This document shows positions 16,470 through 23,974 of a stretch of DNA of 26,631 bases, piece after piece. The notes beneath the pieces were generated by a model. That model worked only from the letters and a program-made list of their open reading frames with translations. It searched no databases and had not been told where the DNA came from. Numbering within the stretch: the stretch's first letter is position 1; each line of letters opens with the position of its first letter. The stretch covers positions 1 to 26,631 of the forward strand of contig CAYONC010000017.1 of assembly GCA_964405265.1 (NCBI GenBank), written 5' to 3'. Source of the stretch: Eshraghiella sp964405265. Lineage in GTDB: Bacteria; Bacillota; Clostridia; Lachnospirales; Lachnospiraceae. A program made the position numbers and the translations under genes.

Positions 16470-18428
16470 TTAATATCCCAGAATACTGTGTATCATTTCT
16501 CTTAAAATGGTCGGAATCAGCGGTTTTGTAAGATAATCCTCATATCCCATATCACTTGCTGCTTTAAGGATATCCTTGTCCTTCTCTGTTACCATGAATA
16601 TTACGGGAACACTGCTTATCTTTCTGATTCGTCTTAAAGTTTCAAGTCCGTCCAGTCCAGTCATCGTAACATCCAGCAGTATCAGATCCATATCCATGTA
16701 AGAAAGCATGTTCAATGCTTCTTCTCCTCCGGAAGCTCCGGCAATGTTATACAGCTTCTTATAGCTCAATATCTGTTTAACCCTGTTAATGTATTCCTCC
16801 TCATCATCAACCACAAGAATTCTCTTATGCTGATATTCCATTTCTCTCATATTGTAGTCTGTATCTTCATCAATCATCTGAATCATTATGTCAGCTATCG
16901 CAGGGTCAAACTGGGAATTTTTTCCTTTTTCAATTTCTGCCCTTACAATCTCCTGCGGAAGAGCCTGTCGATAGCTTCTGTTACTCGCCATCGCATCATA
17001 TGAATCGGCTACTCCGATGATTCTTGCAATTTCAGGTATTTCTTCTCCGGAGAGGCGTGCAGGATATCCCTTTCCGTCATATCTTTCATGATGATATTTT
17101 GCACCTTCATTAATTGTACTGTCCGTATATATTCCTTTAAGAATATGATATCCTGTTATCGGATGAATTTTTATTATCTCTTCTTCATCCTCAGTCAGTG
17201 CTGAGCCTTTATTAATAACTGATTCAGGTATCCTTATTTTACCGAGGTCATGAAGAAGTGCCGCAATATATACCTTATTCTGTTCTTCTTCATTTTTGCC
17301 CATACGTTTTGCAATTTCCTTTGAATAATATGCAACACGCTGTGAATGACCGTTTGTATACCTGTCCTTCGCATCTATCGTCTGTGCAAGTGCATTAATG
17401 ACTGCCGTATTCAGCTTATTCATATCATCCCTGCCCTTAGCTTCATTTCGCAGTGATTTACGGAGCTTGGCAAAAAATATCGTGCAGAACAAAAGGATAA
17501 TCATAAATACTATGAGACATATAATCACATTTCTTAACAGTATTATGCTTATGTTAAGATACATATTGGAATTGCCCACAACCATAATGACAAGCAGATT
17601 CTTATTGACACTTCCGTAAAAAACAGTGCTTCTCTCACCGTTTACCGTTATTTCATAGCTGTCTTTCCTGCCATCCGTCACTTTACGGTATATCTTTCCG
17701 TAATCATCATCTGCAGTATATTTTTTTCCTATCTCGTTCTCATCATAATGTGCTATTACAACTCCGTCACGGTTAATCACGAAACCATACCCCATGCCCT
17801 TTAACTGCGTACTCTCCGTAATAATCTGTGCTTTGTTCAGGTTAACATCAATGGCAAGAACACTTTCCCCATCTTCAAGCATTATACAAAAGGTTGCTTT
17901 CATGGCTTCCATATCCACATCATAGTATGGATCTGCCATCGCAGCGTTCCCTGATGCATTTTCCGCAAGTTCATACCATATGCTCTGTTTTGCATTATAT
18001 CCGTTGTATGATTCACTGCCGTTGCTGTCATAATATCTGCCGTTTATAAAACCATATACACGACTGATGCTTTTGTCATACCTTCCGTTGTATTTTTGAT
18101 ATATGTCAGAAATCAATTCTGACATTTCGTCTCCGTCCGTTCCGGCCTCTATGGCATTCTCAACATTTACGGCTGCAGCAAAAATCATATCCTTATAATT
18201 GTTAAAATGAGCATTAAGCCTTTCCGTTTCCTGTTCCAGTCTTGTCTTGCCGACGGTTTCCATATCAGATACCGCGTTAAAATAAAATGACCAGAAATTA
18301 TACAGCAGCATAAGTGCTATAACAAGAAATGTAGCTATAAGCGTAAGTATGTATTGTCTCTTTTCCTTCTTCTTCAAAGTCCGTCTCCTTATTCCCCTAA
18401 AACTGTTTTCATCCCGCATAATAATCAA
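16470..18428 (-). CDS. Membrane sensor with extracellular Cache-like domain, HD-GYP phosphodiesterase and C-terminal receiver domain
   Basis: This 652-residue protein has, in order: a basic N-terminus; TM1 at about 25-45; an extracellular region at about 50-285 with a Cache-like pattern (YGFVINRDGVVIAH); TM2 at about 293-320; an HD-GYP domain at about 336-510 with HDLGKIRIPE (His393, Asp394) and HHERYDGKGYP (446-456); and a receiver domain at 535-652 with Asp541/Asp542, phosphoacceptor Asp586, Thr614 and Lys635, all intact. HD-GYP enzymes degrade cyclic di-GMP. The receiver usually comes before HD-GYP, so this order is unusual, and no histidine kinase is encoded nearby. The start is uncertain: TTG at 18428 has AAGGGA at good spacing; ATG at 18419 is the alternative. 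Either overlaps the previous gene. It is the last gene of the operon. Confidence 0.92.
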   Translation of the reverse strand: MIIMRDENSFRGIRRRTLKKKEKRQYILTLIATFLVIALMLLYNFWSFYFNAVSDMETVGKTRLEQETERLNAHFNNYKDMIFAAAVNVENAIEAGTDGDEMSELISDIYQKYNGRYDKSISRVYGFINGRYYDSNGSESYNGYNAKQSIWYELAENASGNAAMADPYYDVDMEAMKATFCIMLEDGESVLAIDVNLNKAQIITESTQLKGMGYGFVINRDGVVIAHYDENEIGKKYTADDDYGKIYRKVTDGRKDSYEITVNGERSTVFYGSVNKNLLVIMVVGNSNMYLNISIILLRNVIICLIVFMIILLFCTIFFAKLRKSLRNEAKGRDDMNKLNTAVINALAQTIDAKDRYTNGHSQRVAYYSKEIAKRMGKNEEEQNKVYIAALLHDLGKIRIPESVINKGSALTEDEEEIIKIHPITGYHILKGIYTDSTINEGAKYHHERYDGKGYPARLSGEEIPEIARIIGVADSYDAMASNRSYRQALPQEIVRAEIEKGKNSQFDPAIADIMIQMIDEDTDYNMREMEYQHKRILVVDDEEEYINRVKQILSYKKLYNIAGASGGEEALNMLSYMDMDLILLDVTMTGLDGLETLRRIRKISSVPVIFMVTEKDKDILKAASDMGYEDYLTKPLIPTILREMIHSILGY

Positions 18429-18852
18429 TGTTATTTCCCTTCAGTGCTTCCTGCTCATACGCCTTCTGATTCCTTCCGTAAGCATCATCAGCATATGTCT
18501 TCATCAGCGTTGTGGTGGTTCCGCCTGATACATAAGCTTTTCCGCATTCCGGACATACGGATGTATGTATGGATACCGAAACGGATACAAGTTCCTTATC
18601 CGGCCTGCTGCCCTCAGCCACGGCATTTGCTACGTGTTCCTTCTCATGACTCATCACTTTTCCGTAAGACTCTTCCGGGCTGATTCTTCCCGGAGTCTTA
18701 AATGATACCATTTCATCCGAACCGTCCCGATACTTTCTGAGTGCACAGGTTGTACATTCAGTACTTCCCGTCTTACCGACGTCTTCTGCCGCGCCGTATG
18801 CTCCCGGCATTATATTCATATATGAATTGCCTATTCCCGAAATTCCGGTCAT
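18409..18852 (-). CDS. Putative zinc metallopeptidase-like protein (HEKEH motif, two CxxC pairs)
   Basis: This 147-residue cytoplasmic protein carries SHEKEHVANA, an HExxH zinc-protease motif (His69, Glu70, His73), and two cysteine pairs, CTTC (33-36) and CPEC (100-103). The CPECGKAYVSGGTT stretch looks like a zinc-ribbon half. The rest has no family I can name with certainty; I recall similar small HExxH/CPECG proteins of unknown function in Firmicutes. There is no signal peptide or membrane span. The start has AAGGGAGAG at good spacing, 41 bases after the preceding gene. It could be a protease acting on a partner in the operon, or a structural zinc protein whose HExxH is coincidental. Confidence 0.7.
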   Translation of the reverse strand: MTGISGIGNSYMNIMPGAYGAAEDVGKTGSTECTTCALRKYRDGSDEMVSFKTPGRISPEESYGKVMSHEKEHVANAVAEGSRPDKELVSVSVSIHTSVCPECGKAYVSGGTTTTLMKTYADDAYGRNQKAYEQEALKGNNIDYYAG

Positions 18853-18893
18853 ATAATCGCTCTCCCTTGTGTTACCATACCGTACTATGTGGA

Positions 18894-19730
18894 TTATACA
18901 TCATTATGTCCGCATTTAACATACGTTTCTTCAAATATTTCTTTGTTAATTATATAAATGTCCTTTATGTCATCAGTTCTTACAGCCATATAATCATTCT
19001 TATGTCCGAGAAAATAGTCTTCCCTGCCTCCGCTTCCGAAAACTTTGGTACGTTTTGCAAGCTTTTTTGCATATATACGGTTATCCTGCTTCGGTCTGCA
19101 TATTTTGGCAACATTATCAATAGCCGTATATTTTCCATCCGTGCAGCTCTGTATTTCCGGAATATAGGTGACCATCTGCTCAAACATATCAAAATCCTCA
19201 TCCGTCATTTCGTATGTCTTTTCAAACTTTTCTGCAGTTATGTCATATACCTCTCCTTTTATGCCTATCATTATATAACTGTCTTTTTCTGCACGCATAC
19301 GGTGCCCGGTCGTATTTTCAAGTGATTTTACAATGAATTCAGTTCCTTCTTCCATTATGTCGGTGGTTTTTACCACTGCCCACCTTACGTCCTTTTTAGC
19401 ATAAACCGGTAATCGTCTTATTTTATTTTCGTTATCTGCAGCATATTCTTCAGCTTTTATGACATCTACCATTACAAAATAGTCATCACATTTTTTCTGA
19501 AGATATTCATCTATCGTATATAATTCATCAGACACTGCAATACTTTTTAGTATTCCTGCCGATATTACGGCAGTGGCATCATGTCTGTCACCTTTGACAA
19601 GTGCCACATTATGCATGATGTAATCAAGCAGCTCCACTGCCCTTATTTCATCCGATTTACTGTGAAGCTCCACTCTTACCTGATTATTTTCTTCAACATA
19701 ATCAATGCTGTAATATCCGTTATCCGTCAT
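18894..19730 (-). CDS. Unrecognised protein with internal repeat, in cyclase operon
   Basis: I do not recognise this 278-residue soluble protein. It has two related segments. The first (about 106-173) ends SYIMIGIKGEVYDITAEKFE; the second (about 208-270) ends DYMAVRTDDIKDIYIINKEI, each followed by an F-E-x-T-Y-type ending. A third, weaker copy may start near residue 83 (DDYFVMVDV). The repeated core resembles small beta domains with the pattern D-Y/S-x-x-x-x-x-x-x-x-x-Y-x-I-x-x-x-x-F-E-x-T-Y, loosely like the PGDYG domain. No catalytic motif, signal peptide or membrane span is seen. Its start overlaps the cyclase stop by 4 bases (ATGA-type joint), so the two proteins are probably made in equal amounts. 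A regulator or binding partner of the cyclase is plausible but is inference. Confidence 0.75.
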   Translation of the reverse strand: MTDNGYYSIDYVEENNQVRVELHSKSDEIRAVELLDYIMHNVALVKGDRHDATAVISAGILKSIAVSDELYTIDEYLQKKCDDYFVMVDVIKAEEYAADNENKIRRLPVYAKKDVRWAVVKTTDIMEEGTEFIVKSLENTTGHRMRAEKDSYIMIGIKGEVYDITAEKFEKTYEMTDEDFDMFEQMVTYIPEIQSCTDGKYTAIDNVAKICRPKQDNRIYAKKLAKRTKVFGSGGREDYFLGHKNDYMAVRTDDIKDIYIINKEIFEETYVKCGHNDV

Positions 19731-21196
19731 ATCCTGTTACCTCTCTTAATTTCATCCATAAGTACTGCATATTTCTCGTCCGTATATGTAAATAAAATTT
19801 CCTTTTCATCAGTGTTAAGAGGGAAAATTTTACCATATATATCGTTAAACAGGACTTTTCCGGCAATATCCGTTCCTTTAATTTTGTAATCGGTATAATC
19901 TGACAGCCGCACATTTTTCTCTGGTCTGAAAATTATCCTTCTGTCTGAAAGTGACACCACCGTCCCTCTGACTGAAGCTTCACTTATTTTTTTCTCTCCG
20001 GCACTGTAAAGCTCCAGATATACGGTTTCTGCTGTTTCATACACAGACTCATATTCTTCTGTATCAAGTTCTGCCCTGTATTTTCCGTCAACGGATAAAA
20101 TTTCATATGCTGCAATAGGTTCATGAATTCCTTTTGCCGTTATGTCTATTTTTCTGCCTGTTTTGCAGCGGCAGTCAAGGCCTTTAAGTGTATGTTCCGA
20201 TACAAGTATTCTGCCTCCTGCACAGTATCCCTCCATTCTTGAACATTCATTCACTACCCTTCCTATTACATTATATCTCATCACCTTCTCCGACCCGATA
20301 TTGCCTATAAATGCTACTCCGCTGTGTATGGCTATTCCCATGCTGAGCTGTCTGTATCCGTTATTCCTGCAGAATTCATTAACCTCCTTCATGCGGTTCT
20401 GCATGGCTATCGCTGCCGTAATTGCACGTTCCGGGTGATGTACTCTTTTTATCGGTGCCCCGAATACCGCCAGAATCCCGTCCCCCGGCAGTTCAATGAC
20501 AACACCTGAATATCTGTTAATTATCTCCGTCATCTGGGTAAAAAAATGATTCAGCAGCTTTAACAGTCTGTCAGAATCCATCGTTGCCGACATTGCAGTA
20601 AAGCCTCTTAAATCAGCACACATAACCGTCATGTCCGTCTTGTCACCGCCGATAAGTGCGCCCTCCCCGTTTTCAAGGATTTTTGACATGACATCATCCG
20701 AAAAATAACGTCCAAATACTCTGTACAAAAGTTCATTTCTTGAACTGAGCTGTTCATTAAGTCTCCTTATTTCTCTGGCGGCTATAATGTCGGATGTCTG
20801 AATTTCGAGTGTCTTCTCAGCCTGCCGTACTATTTCAAACTGCCACATCCATTTTTCCATACGGCATACATCAGTCGGTGTAAACGGCTTCAGAATAACC
20901 GCCACAACATCAGGGCTGTCTACCTCCTTAGGATCTTCCGCAAGATAAATTACAGGCACGTTATACAGCTCCGGGCAGTTCATGACCGATGCAATTATAT
21001 GTCCGTTTTCCTTCTTCTCCATCTCATAATCAATTATAATCAGAGAAGGCAGTTCCGTTCCTGAAGTCATATGTCGTTCCAGTACAGCTTCCGACAGAAT
21101 GCACACCGCTTTCATGCTGCCTATTGAATTAATGCACCTTTGGGCATTTATTAATTCTTCTCTTTTGTTACCGATTACCCAGATATTTTTTTCCAT
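19727..21196 (-). CDS. Pseudo-receiver/class III nucleotide cyclase
   Basis: This 489-residue protein has three parts. Residues 1-115 have a receiver fold with Asp56 and Lys103, but the N-terminal acidic pair is missing (VIGNKRE), so phosphorylation is doubtful. A helical linker leads to a class III cyclase domain (about 180-370) with both metal aspartates (Asp195 in ADLRGFT, Asp239 in PGDG) and the transition-state pair Asn316/Arg320. The residues that choose the base are Glu235, where adenylate cyclases have Lys, and Asn309, where they have Asp or Thr. The product is therefore not safely cAMP. Residues about 390-489 are an extra beta-rich domain I cannot name. The start shares a base with the TIR-gene stop (TAATG) behind GAAGGAAG. 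The protein is cytoplasmic. Confidence 0.9.
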   Translation of the reverse strand: MEKNIWVIGNKREELINAQRCINSIGSMKAVCILSEAVLERHMTSGTELPSLIIIDYEMEKKENGHIIASVMNCPELYNVPVIYLAEDPKEVDSPDVVAVILKPFTPTDVCRMEKWMWQFEIVRQAEKTLEIQTSDIIAAREIRRLNEQLSSRNELLYRVFGRYFSDDVMSKILENGEGALIGGDKTDMTVMCADLRGFTAMSATMDSDRLLKLLNHFFTQMTEIINRYSGVVIELPGDGILAVFGAPIKRVHHPERAITAAIAMQNRMKEVNEFCRNNGYRQLSMGIAIHSGVAFIGNIGSEKVMRYNVIGRVVNECSRMEGYCAGGRILVSEHTLKGLDCRCKTGRKIDITAKGIHEPIAAYEILSVDGKYRAELDTEEYESVYETAETVYLELYSAGEKKISEASVRGTVVSLSDRRIIFRPEKNVRLSDYTDYKIKGTDIAGKVLFNDIYGKIFPLNTDEKEILFTYTDEKYAVLMDEIKRGNRI

Positions 21197-22011
21197 TACT
21201 TCCTTCTTTTCTTACAGGTATCGCACAACGTTCCCAGCCGTATCGGCTTTCCGCATCCGCTGCACAGTATTCTTGCTTTATCAAATTTTGGTATTTCCAG
21301 ATATTCCTCTTTAAGAAAAAAATCTATTACCTTCCTTGGAACATTAGTATTGCGTTCTATCGTCATGGCATTGGCTACACCGTTTTCCCGCAGAAACCTT
21401 CTGATTGTTTCATAGTAGTCATAGCTTTCCCTGCCGCACCTGATGCAGCGGTATACTCCTTTTGACACAATTTTTACCGCACCCATGCAGAAATTACATT
21501 CTACCGGTGCTTTGTTGGGCGTAAAAATATTATTTTTTCTTATCTGTTCCTTCAGTTTCTCATCCTCTTCATCCCTGTGAAGTACTTCCTCATATGATTT
21601 TTTCTCACATATGAATGCCGATTTAAGATTTTTCCATATACTGTGTTCTAACTTTTCCATATCGCCGTCATATATCAGCATCTGTACATTATTCAGATAG
21701 AATCTGTACATGTCATTTAACGGTTTATCATCTATTTTAACTGGCAGGATATGTTTTTTCCTGTTAATTATACTGTCTATTTCCTTCTCAACCCATATGG
21801 ATTCCTGAGAATGTTCCGATACGACAAACAGACAGGCATCACATTCCTGTATTGCCTTAGGAATCTCCCTTGCATAGCTTGAACCAGCCGGTATCATTTC
21901 CGGAGCTTTCCAGTACTGCAGTCCCAATTCACTGATTATGCCGGTAATCCTGTCCACAAATTCAATGTCCGTGGAGCTGTAACTTATAAAAATCTTTTTG
22001 CCTTCCGCCAT
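21196..22011 (-). CDS. TIR-domain protein fused to a YvyF-like zinc-ribbon region
   Basis: This 271-residue protein starts with a TIR domain (1 to about 130) of the bacterial TIR_2 kind: IFISYSSTD, YWKAPEMIPAGSSY, and a helix with SIWVEKEID, where Glu77 sits at the position of the catalytic NADase glutamate. After a charged linker comes a zinc ribbon (C172-x2-C175, C189-x2-C192), a helical part at about 197-240, and a second cysteine cluster (C250-x2-C253, C263-x2-C266). That C-terminal order resembles the YvyF/TIGR03826 flagellar-operon protein family. I infer possible NAD cleavage controlled by the zinc-ribbon part. The gene follows the diguanylate cyclase by 14 bases, with GGAGAGG before the ATG, and its stop overlaps the nucleotide cyclase start. 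Confidence 0.88.
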   Translation of the reverse strand: MAEGKKIFISYSSTDIEFVDRITGIISELGLQYWKAPEMIPAGSSYAREIPKAIQECDACLFVVSEHSQESIWVEKEIDSIINRKKHILPVKIDDKPLNDMYRFYLNNVQMLIYDGDMEKLEHSIWKNLKSAFICEKKSYEEVLHRDEEDEKLKEQIRKNNIFTPNKAPVECNFCMGAVKIVSKGVYRCIRCGRESYDYYETIRRFLRENGVANAMTIERNTNVPRKVIDFFLKEEYLEIPKFDKARILCSGCGKPIRLGTLCDTCKKRRK

Positions 22012-22025
22012 GTTATCCTCTCCGT

Positions 22026-22997
22026 CTAATATACGACTCTGTTCCTTCCGTCGGTTTTTGCTTTGTATAATTTCCCATCAAGTATCTCAACATTTTCTTC
22101 ACAGCTCAGCTTCTTATCCGTAAGTGCAACCCCGAATGACATGGTAAGATTTATGACACTGCCTTCATAATTACACGGTGACTGTTCAATTCTTTCACGG
22201 ATAAGGTCAGCAAGATTAACTGCGGTATCGGGAGCCGTATTTTTCAAAAATATTATAAACTCTTCGCCGCCCCACCGTATTACTTCGCCCATGTCTCCGG
22301 TATAGTTCTTCAGAATTCCGGCAACATGTATTAATGCGGCATCTCCTGCATTGTGTCCGTATGTATCATTAACTTTTTTGAAAAAATCTATGTCACACAT
22401 TATCATACCGGGTACATTGCCGTCAGTATGTGCTTTTGCATACAGTGCTTCAAATCCCCGTCGGTTCTTAAGGCCTGTCAGGCTGTCCACGCTGCTTATC
22501 ATCTGCAGAAGATAATTCTCAAGAAGCTTACCTGAATATGCCGCGGCCATTGCAAGCCTTCTTACGTCTTTTTCATCATATTTTCTGTCTTCTGACTTAT
22601 TAATTACCTGATATGCGCCTATTACCTCTCCTCTCTCATTGCATACCGGCATACATATTATTGATTTCGTAACATAACCCGTCTTCCTGTCCACTTCCGG
22701 ATTAAAGCGTTCATCCTCATATGGTGAGTTTATGATAATGGTTTCCCTGTTTTCTATTGCAGCACCTATTATACCGGTTCCCTGTTCTACCACAATCCGG
22801 TCCGTTCCCGAGCTTGCCAGTGTCCAGTACTGTCCCTTTTTTCTGTCCCTGTACCAGAATGATGCCCTGTCCGAATCAGTCAGCGTCATGCCAAGTCCGG
22901 TAAGTATTCTCAACGCATTGTAAAAATCCGTTTCCCTGACAAGAAGATTCATATGGTTAAAAATTTTTTCAAGCAGTTCTTCTGCATTTCCGCTCAT
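22026..22997 (-). CDS. GAF-GGDEF diguanylate cyclase
   Basis: This 323-residue cytoplasmic protein has a GAF domain (about 20-160; GIIGAAIENRETIII and ICMPVCNERGEVIGAYQVIN) followed by a GGDEF domain (about 165-320). The active site is GGEEF (243-247), with CDIDFFKKVNDTYGH and SFGVA in their expected places, so it should make cyclic di-GMP from GTP. The usual RxxD inhibitory site before GGEEF is absent (TGDMGEVIR), so product inhibition may be weak. The GAF domain probably senses a small ligand. Its ATG overlaps the stop of the upstream isomerase-like gene (ATGA), with GGAGG 9 bases before. The opposing phosphodiesterase is the last gene of the same operon. Confidence 0.95.
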   Translation of the reverse strand: MSGNAEELLEKIFNHMNLLVRETDFYNALRILTGLGMTLTDSDRASFWYRDRKKGQYWTLASSGTDRIVVEQGTGIIGAAIENRETIIINSPYEDERFNPEVDRKTGYVTKSIICMPVCNERGEVIGAYQVINKSEDRKYDEKDVRRLAMAAAYSGKLLENYLLQMISSVDSLTGLKNRRGFEALYAKAHTDGNVPGMIMCDIDFFKKVNDTYGHNAGDAALIHVAGILKNYTGDMGEVIRWGGEEFIIFLKNTAPDTAVNLADLIRERIEQSPCNYEGSVINLTMSFGVALTDKKLSCEENVEILDGKLYKAKTDGRNRVVY

Positions 22998-23776
22998 GAT
23001 ACAACACCTCCAAAATGTGTTCTCATATATTCGAGAGAACGTACCTGTTCTTCTGCCCCGGCAACCTCAACAAGTATGTCCGCCTCCTTAAAAATACCAT
23101 TACAGTAGCCGCAGAATCTGTTCCAGTCCATCTTTCCGCTTCCCACTGCAAGATGCAAATCCTCTTCCAGATTATTGTCATTAATGTGTATATGTCTGAC
23201 ATATGGTGCCAGCATTACCGCCATCCGGTCCGTATCCCTGCCATAAACCACCGCATGAGCATAATCAAAGCATATGCCGTAATTTTCATATTGCGACAGC
23301 CGTTCGGACATTCCGACTAACAGCTCCGCATCCTGTTCAAACATATTTTCAATATATATATTAACATCCGGATATTCGCGAAGGAGTTCCCCCATATATT
23401 CAGAGAACTCATTCACAACCCTGTCCCTGTAAGCTTTTCCCGGCACTCCGGGATTATATCCTGTGTGAAACACAACTCCCTTTACCCCCAGCCGGCGTGC
23501 AATATCCATGCTCTGCTTCATCCTGTACTTTCCCGTACAGGCTATTCTTCCGTCCTCACTGTGTATGAGCACGTCATAAAACGCCCCGTGCATTGTACTG
23601 CCCGGAGGTATATGTATCCCGGTATAGGCATTGATTATTTCCTGTATGGCACCGGCGTCATCAAGAACCCTCGGGCTGCAGAAATCATTTACTTCAAATG
23701 CCGTACCGTATTCTTCTGAAATTTTTTTGTATCCGTCAATGTCACTGCAATAGGATACCGTCAGAATATTTCTCAT
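22994..23776 (-). CDS. Sugar phosphate isomerase/epimerase-like TIM-barrel protein
   Basis: This 260-residue TIM-barrel protein belongs to the xylose isomerase-like (AP_endonuc_2) superfamily. The metal-site residues of the fold are in place: Glu in YIENMFE, Asp and His in CFDYAHA, His in RHIHINDN, and Glu in LVEVAG. The VGSGKMDW stretch is also typical. Members include sugar isomerases, epimerases and endonuclease IV; size and motifs favour a sugar enzyme, but the substrate is unknown. It is the first gene of the seven-gene operon, under a strong promoter. Its ribosome binding site (GCGGTGATTT) is weak compared with its neighbours. Why it accompanies nucleotide-signalling genes is unclear. 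Confidence 0.85.
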   Translation of the reverse strand: MRNILTVSYCSDIDGYKKISEEYGTAFEVNDFCSPRVLDDAGAIQEIINAYTGIHIPPGSTMHGAFYDVLIHSEDGRIACTGKYRMKQSMDIARRLGVKGVVFHTGYNPGVPGKAYRDRVVNEFSEYMGELLREYPDVNIYIENMFEQDAELLVGMSERLSQYENYGICFDYAHAVVYGRDTDRMAVMLAPYVRHIHINDNNLEEDLHLAVGSGKMDWNRFCGYCNGIFKEADILVEVAGAEEQVRSLEYMRTHFGGVVS

Positions 23777-23806
23777 AAATCACCGCTCTGTTGATGTAGA
23801 TAGTTT

Positions 23807-23836
23807 ATTTTACCATTCTTTTGTATTTTTAGTCAA
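23807..23836 (-). promoter_or_regulatory. Strong promoter of the seven-gene signalling operon
   Basis: On the minus strand TTGACT (23831-23836), an 18-base spacer and TAAAAT (23807-23812) with an extended TGG make a near-consensus sigma-A promoter. The start of transcription would be about 25 bases before the first gene. A 10-bp palindrome, AATACGTATT (23857-23866), lies between it and the divergent purC promoter and could be an operator. Confidence 0.7.
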
Positions 23837-23896
23837 TATTACCAATAAATATATAAAATACGTATTAAATTTTTTTAATTTTTTCAAAAAAAAATA

Positions 23897-23926
23897 TTTT
23901 CATATACAACTGTTTTGTGTTAAAGT
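23897..23926 (+). promoter_or_regulatory. Possible purC promoter
   Basis: TTTTCA (23897-23902), an 18-base spacer and TAAAGT (23921-23926) with an extended TGT form a moderate promoter match about 50 bases before purC. The DNA here is very AT-rich, so chance matches are likely. I saw no purine riboswitch fold. Confidence 0.35.
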
Positions 23927-23974
23927 AAAAGCGTAAAATTTAACTTAAATTTTTTAATGATTGGAGATTTCGCT

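Noticed and set aside
18741..19325. A 194-residue reading frame on the plus strand.
   Set aside because: It lies opposite the coupled 278-residue and HExxH genes, has no ribosome binding site or domain, and looks like a shadow of their coding.
19727..22011. A Pycsar anti-phage pair (cyclase plus TIR effector).
   Set aside because: The pairing is suggestive, but the TIR protein has no recognisable cyclic-nucleotide-binding domain, and the cyclase carries a receiver and extra domain and sits with cyclic di-GMP genes. I keep it as an analogy only.
22994..23776. Endonuclease IV for the TIM-barrel gene.
   Set aside because: The fold is shared, but the motifs around the metal sites and the divergent N-terminus fit sugar isomerase/epimerase-like members better.
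23777..23974. A purine riboswitch before purC.
   Set aside because: The leader is too short and AT-rich, with no three-way-junction pattern visible.
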